NCBI GenBank assembly: GCA_963169135.1
Contig: CAUJEQ010000041.1
Span: 1-6,226 of the forward strand
Length of the DNA: 6,226 nucleotides
Direction of reading: 5' to 3'
Source of the DNA: Chloroflexota bacterium
GTDB lineage: Bacteria > Chloroflexota > Dehalococcoidia > Tepidiformales > Tepidiformaceae
The notes beneath the pieces are model-generated. The model did not search any database, had not been told where the DNA came from, and saw only the letters and a list, made by a program, of their open reading frames with translations. Positions 1 to 5,034 of this stretch are shown piece by piece. Numbering within the stretch: position 1 is the stretch's first letter; every line of letters begins with the position of its first letter. The position numbers and the translations under genes were made by a program.

Positions 1-199
1 CATCGGTCGTCAGGCTCTGTGTCCGTGTAACCGAGTTTCCCCGGGCGCGGGAGTTTTTCGCCGCCGGTCTGGTCTCGCCTTCACGGGGCTTGTCCCGGCA
101 CTCCATGCATTGCTTCGGTGTCCAGTTCGGGTACTTCGCCCGCACAACCTCGGGGAGGCTGAACTCCCGGCCACACGCGCCACACGTATACGAAGCCAT
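1..199 (-). CDS. N-terminal part of a four-cysteine zinc-ribbon protein, possibly an RNase HI with zinc-ribbon extension (3' end outside window)
   Basis: Sixty-six codons are visible from an ATG at 199, running off the left edge without a stop. The protein begins MASYTCGACGREF and has two Cys pairs, C6-x2-C9 and C31-x2-C34, about 21 residues apart. That is a treble-clef or zinc-ribbon type metal site with 'YPNWTPKQC' before the second pair. A basic, Ser/Thr-rich linker follows (about residues 36-60) and then SLTTD at the window edge. Some Chloroflexota RNase HI proteins, as I remember them, carry such a ribbon and a linker before the catalytic domain, so that identity is possible. No catalytic residue is inside the window, so it remains a guess. 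The gene is divergent from the metallopeptidase. There is no Shine-Dalgarno in front of the ATG, but a TAGACT hexamer lies 7 bases upstream, as in a leaderless transcript. Confidence 0.65.
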   Translation of the reverse strand, partial: MASYTCGACGREFSLPEVVRAKYPNWTPKQCMECRDKPREGETRPAAKNSRARGNSVTRTQSLTTD

Positions 200-206
200 C
201 AGGCCC

Positions 207-212
207 AGTCTA
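207..212 (-). promoter_or_regulatory. Possible -10 element for a leaderless mRNA of the zinc-ribbon gene
   Basis: Read on the minus strand, the hexamer is TAGACT (TANNNT pattern) and ends 7 bases before the ATG at 199. That spacing would put transcription start at or next to the start codon. It agrees with the absence of a Shine-Dalgarno. No convincing -35 box is seen upstream, and TANNNT is a short motif, so this is tentative. Confidence 0.3.
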
Positions 213-277
213 GGTGACCATGCTCATCTGCGCCGAACGGCCGTGGGCGGGTGAGCGGTCGCTGCCGCATACTGGCC

Positions 278-284
278 GGGGAGG
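278..284 (+). promoter_or_regulatory. Ribosome binding site that fixes the start of the metallopeptidase
   Basis: GGGGAGG is followed by five bases and the ATG at 290. This supports the ATG over the in-frame GTG at 251, which has no comparable site in front of it. Confidence 0.7.
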
Positions 285-289
285 ACGTT

Positions 290-1207
290 ATGAAGATTCG
301 GCGGAACCGGGAACTCAGTCCCGACCTCATCGATAAGCGTGCCGAGACGCGTGCCTCGGCCGGACGTGGACTTTCCATCCCCGGAGGAGCAAAAGGCGGC
401 ATCGGCGGAATCCTCCTGATGCTCGTCCTCGCCATCCTCGGTGGCAGCCAGCTCATGGGAGGAAGCGGGAGTAGCAGCTCCGGCATCGACATTGGCGACA
501 TCCTGGGCCAAATGGCCGGCGTCCAGCAGCCCGGAACCGCCTCGTCGGTCCCCAACGCACCCGATCCCCAGGCCGACGAAGTTGCCTTCGTCTCGTTCGT
601 CCTCGATGACATCCAGGACTTCTGGGCCGAGGAGTTCAAGGCATCCGGCACAACCTACGAGCGCGCGAAGCTCGTGCTCTTCGAACGTTCAGTCACGACC
701 GGCGGTTGCGGCTCGGCGCCATCTGCCGTCGGGCCGTTCTACTGCCCGCCCGACCAGACCGCCTACATCGACCTCACCTTCTTTGCCGAACTTGCGTCTC
801 AACTCCAGTTCTCCGGCGACTTCGCCCAGGCCTATGTCATCGCCCACGAACTCGGCCACCACGTTCAGAACCTGACTGGCGTTAATGCGGCCGTACGCGA
901 GGCTTCAGAAAAGACCCCGTCGAAGGCGAACGAATACTCGGTCCGCCAGGAACTCCAGGCCGATTGCTTTGCCGGTGCCTGGGCCTACTCGGTGTACCAG
1001 GCCGGCCTTCTCGAAAGCGGCGACATCGAGGAGGCGCTCAACGCTGCCTCCGCCGTTGGCGACGACCGCATCCAGAAACAATCCGGGACCGCGATCAACC
1101 AGGAAACCTGGACGCACGGCTCGTCGGAGCAACGCGTCAGCTGGTTCAAGCGTGGCTTCGAATCCGGCGACCCGGGTCAATGCGACACCTTCTCGGGGGA
1201 CTACTAA
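290..1207 (+). CDS. Membrane-anchored neutral zinc metallopeptidase, YpfJ family (PF04228)
   Basis: Predicted zinc-dependent peptidase of 305 residues; the E. coli family member YpfJ is of similar size. A short basic N-terminus (MKIRRNREL) is followed by a Gly-rich hydrophobic segment at about 37-57, read as a single membrane anchor with the catalytic part outside the cytoplasm. A Ser/Gly/Pro-rich linker extends to about residue 95. The catalytic motif is HELGHH (186-191), giving two zinc ligands and the general base Glu187. The likely third ligand is Glu221 in RQELQADCFAGAWA. The family signature WTHGSSEQR is at 274-282. C140 and C152, with C226 and C298, could form disulfides. The start is set by the RBS at 278-284; a GTG at 251 would add 13 residues without a signal. 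Its TAA overlaps the stop of the convergent hemerythrin gene. Family assignment is firm; the natural substrate of the family is not established. Confidence 0.93.
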   Translation: MKIRRNRELSPDLIDKRAETRASAGRGLSIPGGAKGGIGGILLMLVLAILGGSQLMGGSGSSSSGIDIGDILGQMAGVQQPGTASSVPNAPDPQADEVAFVSFVLDDIQDFWAEEFKASGTTYERAKLVLFERSVTTGGCGSAPSAVGPFYCPPDQTAYIDLTFFAELASQLQFSGDFAQAYVIAHELGHHVQNLTGVNAAVREASEKTPSKANEYSVRQELQADCFAGAWAYSVYQAGLLESGDIEEALNAASAVGDDRIQKQSGTAINQETWTHGSSEQRVSWFKRGFESGDPGQCDTFSGDY

Positions 1208-1806
1208 TCTAATCCGGCTTCGATCCGCGCAGCCTGCTTTGCCAACTCTTCGAACGCCTCCGCGCTGAGCAACTCGAGCGCGGGCACGAACAGGTCATCC
1301 TCCTCGTCGCCGAAGTGCCCCTGCAGAATCCAGTCGAGCCGTTTCAGGCCGTCCAGGAACTCCTCGAGCTTCTCGTTCGAAGTCCCGGCGGCAGTAGCCC
1401 GGTTGACGGCCGACGTGATTTGTGAGCGCGCGGCATCCACCTCATCGTGGGTCTGGCTCATGGCGGTGAGTGCCCTGGCGAGGATGGCCTGCCGGTTCCG
1501 CACTTCGTCGTGCTGTTCCACCATCTCATCGACCACCTGGTCGATCGCCGCTGCGAAGCCCCGCAACGCCGGGAAGAGCACGTCCTCTTCCTTCGCGATG
1601 TGGATAACCAGGTTTTCGGCCATGTAAGCGTCCAGATCGCGCATGACTCGCAGCGCATTCCCGGCCAGTTCCGTGTCCCCGAGCGCCTCCAGCGCCGCCT
1701 CCACCACTTCCTGCGCCCCTGTGACCAGACCATGGATCTCCGTGTGTTCGCGCATCAGTGTGGCGAGGGGTTCGACCGTTGTTTCCAGGTTTCCGAAAGT
1801 TGCCAT
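1204..1806 (-). CDS. Hemerythrin-domain (HHE cation-binding) protein
   Basis: A 200-residue, almost entirely helical soluble protein with histidines and carboxylates in the order expected for a diiron hemerythrin fold (PF01814). These are H21 and H25 (REHTEIH), the H69-x3-E73 pair (IHIAKEED followed by VLFPAL), H99 (EQHDE), and H164 with D167/E168 (GHFGDEED then DLFVPAL). The two 'ED.LF.PAL' helices are the classical second and fourth helices. Such proteins bind O2, NO or iron and act in sensing, storage or repair of iron centres; which of these applies here cannot be told. The start at 1806 gives MATFGNLE; the frame stays open upstream to 1971, but that extension is poor in protein character and overlaps a better supported ORF on the other strand. 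No strong Shine-Dalgarno precedes the ATG. The gene is divergent from the 1950-2475 operon and converges on the peptidase with a four-base overlap. Confidence 0.87.
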   Translation of the reverse strand: MATFGNLETTVEPLATLMREHTEIHGLVTGAQEVVEAALEALGDTELAGNALRVMRDLDAYMAENLVIHIAKEEDVLFPALRGFAAAIDQVVDEMVEQHDEVRNRQAILARALTAMSQTHDEVDAARSQITSAVNRATAAGTSNEKLEEFLDGLKRLDWILQGHFGDEEDDLFVPALELLSAEAFEELAKQAARIEAGLD

Positions 1807-1905
1807 ATTCCAAGTCTGCCCGCCCGCTGGCAGGTCGCGCCAGACCCGCGCGGTTCCGCCGCCCAATGGTCCCCCGAAATCCGCCGACCGGCCGTGTCGG
1901 GGCAC

Positions 1906-1940
1906 CCTCTTGGTAGCGCAGGCTACCATGCAACAAGAGG
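1906..1940. repeat. Nested inverted repeat in the divergent intergenic region; possible operator or RBS-sequestering hairpin
   Basis: Two overlapping inverted repeats are present. The inner one is TGGTAGC-N4-GCTACCA (1911-1917 and 1922-1928), seven perfect pairs around a four-base loop. The outer one is CCTCTTG (1906-1912) with CAAGAGG (1934-1940), again seven perfect pairs. They share two bases, so a folded RNA would use either 7+5 or 5+7 pairs. The right outer arm contains most of the Shine-Dalgarno (1937-1943) of the small ORF that starts at 1950. As DNA, the inner palindrome would suit a dimeric repressor acting on either divergent transcript; as RNA, the hairpin would hide the ribosome binding site. 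It is not a rho-independent terminator, because no T tract follows. Confidence 0.6.
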
Positions 1941-1943
1941 TGA
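1937..1943 (+). promoter_or_regulatory. Strong Shine-Dalgarno of the small ORF, inside the inverted repeat
   Basis: GAGGTGA, a seven-base match to the anti-Shine-Dalgarno complement, ends six bases before the ATG at 1950. Its first four bases belong to the right arm of the outer inverted repeat. Confidence 0.6.
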
Positions 1944-1949
1944 CAGCCC

Positions 1950-2093
1950 ATGCGCTGGCTATTCTTCGCAAGCCTCGCTGGCGTCGCAGTGCTCTCCGCG
2001 ATCATTGCCCGCTCCCGTGTTGCGTGCCCGCGGCATCAGGGTCACCGCATGGGGGACGGGAACCCGGGTGCCAGGAGGAACCAGCATGAGTGA
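1950..2093 (+). CDS. Small single-pass membrane protein of 47 residues, unknown function
   Basis: The ORF starts MRWLFFASLAGVAVLSAIIA, one hydrophobic helix at about residues 3-20, and ends with a short, very basic tail (CPRHQGHR then GARRNQHE) that would face the cytoplasm by the positive-inside rule. Reasons to believe it: a near-perfect Shine-Dalgarno at the right distance, a clean transmembrane pattern directly at the start, and an eight-base overlap with the next gene (ATG at 2086, TGA at 2091-2093), typical of translational coupling. Against it: the second half (residues 33-47) has low complexity and contains the AGGAGG of the downstream gene, so that part is constrained by something other than protein. 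I recognise no family. Confidence 0.5.
   Translation: MRWLFFASLAGVAVLSAIIARSRVACPRHQGHRMGDGNPGARRNQHE
2073..2078 (+). promoter_or_regulatory. Ribosome binding site of the helical protein gene
   Basis: A perfect AGGAGG lies seven bases before the ATG at 2086. This decides the start against the much longer open frame that reaches back to 1447 through the antisense strand of the hemerythrin gene. Confidence 0.8.
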
Positions 2094-2475
2094 AGAACGT
2101 GGCCGCCGGATCGTCGAGTCCTTGCTCGTCGCAGCCCAGCAGCTCGAAGGGGCCGCCTCCGGAGCAGACGTCCGCGCCGCCGTCCGCGACTGCGCGCTCG
2201 CACTCGAGTATCACCTCGACACGCTCGCAAAGGATCTCAACGCCGACCCTTCGAGCAGTCGTGCCATCGAGCCCGCCCTCATCCCGCGTGCGCGAAACGT
2301 CGAAGCAGACCTGAAGCAGTTGCTGCTAACGTGCTGGGAGTTCCTCGCCCGCAACGACACCGAGCTGGGCGACGTCGCAAGCGCTCGCGACTTCGCGCGC
2401 CAGATGCGTGATGCCGGCCACGAAGACATCGACCTCGTCTTCGCGAGCCTCCTGCTCCCCCAGGGCCTGGACTAG
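2086..2475 (+). CDS. Hypothetical helical protein, 129 residues
   Basis: Not recognised. The sequence MSEERGRRIVESLLVAAQQL opens a protein that reads as four or five amphipathic helices with almost no beta character. Helices lie at about 5-22, 28-50 (AAVRDCALALEYHLDTLAKD), 60-90 (containing VEADLKQLLLTCWEFL) and 98-125, ending SLLLPQGLD. There is no signal peptide or membrane segment. Two cysteines (C36, C83) and H43 lie within helices but do not form a known metal motif. It is acidic overall and cytoplasmic by appearance. It follows the 47-codon membrane ORF with an eight-base overlap, so the two are probably co-translated. It is divergent from the hemerythrin gene, a possible functional link only through the shared upstream region. 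Its TAG overlaps the stop of the SGNH gene on the opposite strand. Confidence 0.78.
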   Translation: MSEERGRRIVESLLVAAQQLEGAASGADVRAAVRDCALALEYHLDTLAKDLNADPSSSRAIEPALIPRARNVEADLKQLLLTCWEFLARNDTELGDVASARDFARQMRDAGHEDIDLVFASLLLPQGLD

Positions 2476-3285
2476 GAGTCGCCGGTCGGGGCCACCTTTT
2501 CCCCGAGCGCCTCGGGCAGGCTTTTCTCGGCGACCAGTTCGCGCGCCGGATCGAGCAGCACCTCCAATAGCGCGTCCGCTTGCACCCGCATGCCTTCGAC
2601 CGTCTTGTGCACGCCGTCAGGCTGGTAGAGCGAATCGCGGTGCGGCACCCTCGCGTACGCAGGGTCCGTCTCCGCCCAAAGGAGATGATGGTCGGCCGCC
2701 ACCTCGTGAGCGCGACGCGTAACTTCACGCCAGGTGGGATTGGCGCCCGGGTTTGCGGCATCCGTGGCAACCGGCCATGAGGGCTCTGCGAAGGCGACTA
2801 CCGTGGTGCTTTCACGCTGCGCCAGCTGGCGCAGGATCTCCCCGAACACGGCCGCAACGTCGTCGAGTGTCGCGTAGGGCCGAGTCCCGATCAGCTTTCG
2901 CAGCAAGGAGCGTCCTGCCCGGTTTGCCTTGCCCCAAACCCCCGGAGCAGTCCGGGTGCGGGCATCGAACCGGCGCTCTACTTTGAGATACCACCTGTGC
3001 ACTCTGTTACCGAAGCGATGCCGTACCTGCTCGCTCACCGTGCCGATGCAGCACAGGTACGTGCCCGACGACCACGATCACCATGTCCGGGTCCACCGCC
3101 TCCACCTTGCCGAGCGCGTAGTCGGCGGCCCGCGGCCCGCTGGCAACAACGCTGACGTGGGTGACCTCAACAGGCTCCCCGATTGGGGATTCGATCTCCC
3201 TGCCGACGGCCCACGGCCAGGCCTGGCTCCGGTCTGCCAGCCCATTCCCGGCCGACGCACTATTGCCCAGCACACACAGCTTCAC
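2472..3285 (-). pseudogene. SGNH/GDSL-type hydrolase, reading frame broken by one extra base
   Basis: Two overlapping minus-strand frames form one protein. Reading from a GTG at 3285 gives KLCVLGNSASAGNG (block I with nucleophile Ser9), then VSVVASG (block II, Gly50) and DPDMVIVVVG (about 66-74). There the frame must shift by one base in the GGG at 3064-3066. The continuation is GTYLCCIGTVSEQVRHRFGN and so on to the C-terminus, with the Asp-x-x-His motif D223-G-V-H226 near the end. Corrected length is 270 residues. Without the shift the first frame stops at 3007 after a nonsense tail. SGNH enzymes are esterases or acyl/carbohydrate-ester hydrolases. The block III Asn of classical members is not obvious (VGTYL here), so activity is uncertain even if intact. 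A GTG at 3036-3038 could start the second part alone, but that would lack the nucleophile. Runs of G just upstream (3291-3295) may serve as RBS. Confidence 0.78.
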
Positions 3286-3306
3286 TGCAACCCCCGAAGG
3301 GGACGG

Positions 3307-3334
3307 ATTGTGACATAAACACGGCACCGGACAA
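3307..3334 (-). promoter_or_regulatory. Possible promoter of the SGNH hydrolase gene
   Basis: On the minus strand TTGTCC (3329-3334) and CACAAT (3307-3312) are 16 bases apart, each matching four of six consensus positions of a housekeeping promoter. They lie in the 95-base gap after the thiolase stop and would start transcription shortly before the GTG at 3285. The similarity is modest, so readthrough from the thiolase operon is equally possible. Confidence 0.3.
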
Positions 3335-3380
3335 GTGCAAGCGAGACCGCGCTCCGCCACGGCGATCGACTCGCCGGCTC

Positions 3381-4532
3381 CTACCCCCGCTGCAGGATGT
3401 GTACCAGGCACACCCCGCCGATGCCCACCATGTGCACCAGCCCCGCGCGCGCCCCTTCGACCTGCCGCTGGCCGGCTGCTCCGCGCAGCTGCAGCACGGT
3501 CTCATGCACCTGGGCCAAACCCGTCGGCCCCAGCGGATGCCCGCGCGAAAGCAGGCCGCCATCCGTGCTGAACGGTATCCGCCCACCGATGCTCAGTTCA
3601 CCCCGCTCCACCGCTGCCTCGCCTGAGCCGCGTTCGCAGAAGCCCATGCTCTCGCAGTACTCGATCTCCTCGACCGTGAACGCGTCGTGCACCTGCACCA
3701 GGTCGATGTCCTTCGGGCCCAGCCCGGCCTGTTCGTAGGCCGCCTGTACCGTCGCGACTGTCGTGTCGGCGTCCTGCGCGTTCATCACGCCCGCGAGCGT
3801 CGGTGTCCGGAACGCCGAGGCGATAACGCGAATCGCCGGTCCGATGCCGAGCTCCCGCGCCTTGCGCTCGCTCACTACGATGGCTGCCGCGCCGCCGTCT
3901 CCCACCGGGCAGCAGTGCGGCACCGTCAGCGGGTCTGCCACCATCCGCGCGTTGCGTACGTCCTCCAGGGTCATCGGCTCGCGCATCTGCGCGTACGGGT
4001 TCAGCATCGCGTGCTTGCGGTTCTTGACCGCTACCAGCGCGAACTGGTCCATGTTCGAGCCGAACTCGTGCATGCGCCGCCGCGTCCGCATCGCGAACAG
4101 CCCCGCGGGTGGCAGCGGCCCCTGCATTGCTCCGATCTGGCGCTCGCGGTACTCGGCCGTTCCCGGCTCCGGGGCGCCGAGGCCGCCGTCGAGCCGCAAG
4201 GTACGTCCGAACTTCCCAACGCCAACTGCCAGAGCGACGTCGACGGCTCCCGAATCCACGTCCCGGCACGCCAGCCGGAACGCGCTCGAACCGCTCGCCG
4301 AGGCGTTGTCGATGTTCGTGATCGGGATGCCCGTCAGCCCGAGCTGTGAGCCGATCCGCGTCCCGGGCGTCAGCCCCGCGCCGGCCGCGCCGCAGTGCAT
4401 CACCTCGATCGCCTTCCAGGGCAGGCCGGCATCCGCCAGAGCCGCCAGCACTGCTCCCGTGCCAAGGTCCGCCACCGTTTTGTCCGGGTGCCGCCCGAAC
4501 GGCACCATCCCCACGCCTGCCACGACGGCCAT
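3381..4532 (-). CDS. Thiolase-superfamily protein, SCP2-thiolase / lipid-transfer-protein type, lacking both active-site cysteines
   Basis: A 383-residue protein starting MAVVAGVGMVPFGRH with the full thiolase fold. N-domain: the oxyanion and nucleophile loop reads TNIDNASASGSSAF (72-85), where the usual NACASG or NACSSG nucleophile Cys is Ser78 (codon TCG at 4299-4301). The middle has CCPVGDGGAAAIVV (207-220). C-domain: VHDAF (281-285) in place of HDCF or NEAF, GHPLGPTGLAQ with His332, and a GIGGVCLVHIL end like SCP2-thiolases. With Cys replaced by Ser and the HDCF Cys by Ala, ordinary Claisen thiolysis is doubtful. The related Ltp2 protein, which works with a DUF35 partner, is a retro-aldolase in steroid side-chain breakdown and does not use the thiolase cysteine. 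Here the DUF35 gene lies directly upstream and its TGA shares one base with this ATG. The frame stays open upstream to 4853, but that part is the antisense-shifted shadow of the DUF35 gene. Confidence 0.92.
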   Translation of the reverse strand: MAVVAGVGMVPFGRHPDKTVADLGTGAVLAALADAGLPWKAIEVMHCGAAGAGLTPGTRIGSQLGLTGIPITNIDNASASGSSAFRLACRDVDSGAVDVALAVGVGKFGRTLRLDGGLGAPEPGTAEYRERQIGAMQGPLPPAGLFAMRTRRRMHEFGSNMDQFALVAVKNRKHAMLNPYAQMREPMTLEDVRNARMVADPLTVPHCCPVGDGGAAAIVVSERKARELGIGPAIRVIASAFRTPTLAGVMNAQDADTTVATVQAAYEQAGLGPKDIDLVQVHDAFTVEEIEYCESMGFCERGSGEAAVERGELSIGGRIPFSTDGGLLSRGHPLGPTGLAQVHETVLQLRGAAGQRQVEGARAGLVHMVGIGGVCLVHILQRG

Positions 4533-4933
4533 CAGCCTGCCTCCCCGATCAGTTCGAACGCATACGAGAGCAACGGCGTGCCGTCGTCCCCGTAATCCAC
4601 CGGGACGGCGACTGTCCGCACGCGCTGGTCGATCCGGACGTCCTCCGGCTGCGCGGTCACATGTCCCGGCGCCATCAGGCCGTTGGCGAACTGCACCTGC
4701 GCAACCACGCGCACGGTCCTCCCGGGCGAGGTGGTCCAGCTGTAGATTTTCCCTTCGTTGGGCACCTCTTCCACGGTCAGGTCGGTCCCCGAGCACGCAG
4801 CGCACCGCTGGCGCGCCGGAAACGCCACCGCCCCGCAAGCACACCGCGAACACAACAGGTGCGCCCGCCCGTCAGCCCCCGCCGGCCTGAAAATACCTTC
4901 GACCATCGGCTTCGCGGCCGGTTCGGTGCTCAT
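4532..4933 (-). CDS. Zinc-ribbon OB-fold protein (DUF35 family), partner of the thiolase
   Basis: A small protein of 133 residues from the ATG at 4933 (MSTEPAAKPMVEG). It has an N-terminal rubredoxin-like zinc ribbon followed by an OB fold. The cysteines lie in LLCSRCACGAVAFPARQRCAAC; the likely ligands are the C-x-C of CACG and the later C-x2-C, so the first knuckle is C-x-C or C-x4-C instead of the usual C-x2-C. The OB part contains the family-like stretch GKIYSWTTS and beta strands VRVVAQVQFANG and LMAPGHV. DUF35 proteins bind thiolase-like partners and are thought to help acyl-CoA or acyl substrate binding; in ChsH2-Ltp2 the DUF35 domain is required for aldolase activity. Adjacent order and a one-base stop/start overlap with the thiolase point to a complex. 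A GTG at 4948 would add five residues (MDLRA); neither start has a good Shine-Dalgarno. Confidence 0.88.
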   Translation of the reverse strand: MSTEPAAKPMVEGIFRPAGADGRAHLLCSRCACGAVAFPARQRCAACSGTDLTVEEVPNEGKIYSWTTSPGRTVRVVAQVQFANGLMAPGHVTAQPEDVRIDQRVRTVAVPVDYGDDGTPLLSYAFELIGEAG

Positions 4934-4960
4934 CGCGCGCAAATCCACTTCATCGCGGGA

Positions 4961-4966
4961 ACTCTA
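4961..4966 (-). promoter_or_regulatory. Possible -10 element of the DUF35-thiolase operon
   Basis: The minus strand reads TAGAGT here, in the only non-coding gap (4934-5034) in front of the operon. Transcription would start near 4954, leaving a leader of 0 to about 20 bases depending on the start codon used. No -35 box is evident; the rest of the 101-base gap shows no hairpin or repeat. Confidence 0.22.
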
Positions 4967-5034
4967 CCGGCCGGCTCGTCCTTGCTCCACCCGACCGGCA
5001 GTTCGCGCATGATTGTCGTGCGAAACGCAGTCTG

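Noticed and set aside
245..273. CATACT at 268-273 as the -10 box of the metallopeptidase gene
   Set aside because: No -35 box 16-18 bases upstream and the start would fall at or inside the ribosome binding site; not reported as a feature.
251..289. N-terminal extension of the metallopeptidase from GTG 251
   Set aside because: The ATG at 290 has GGGGAGG five bases upstream; the GTG has no RBS, and the added residues look non-conserved and include two that fit no family start.
1911..1940. Inverted repeat as a rho-independent terminator
   Set aside because: No T tract follows on either strand and it lies between divergent genes, where no transcript ends.
1807..1971. N-terminal extension of the hemerythrin protein
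   Set aside because: It would run antisense through the inverted repeat and the small ORF, and the translated part (Arg, Gly, Cys rich) does not fit a helical protein; MATFGNLE at 1806 is a natural start.
1447..2085. Long rightward open frame continuing into the 129-residue protein
   Set aside because: It is the antisense shadow of the hemerythrin gene; a perfect AGGAGG at 2073-2078 sets the start at 2086.
3763..4890. Rightward 375-codon open frame over the thiolase and DUF35 genes
   Set aside because: Ser/Arg/Pro-rich antisense shadow of high-GC codons; no domain, while the minus strand carries clear family motifs.
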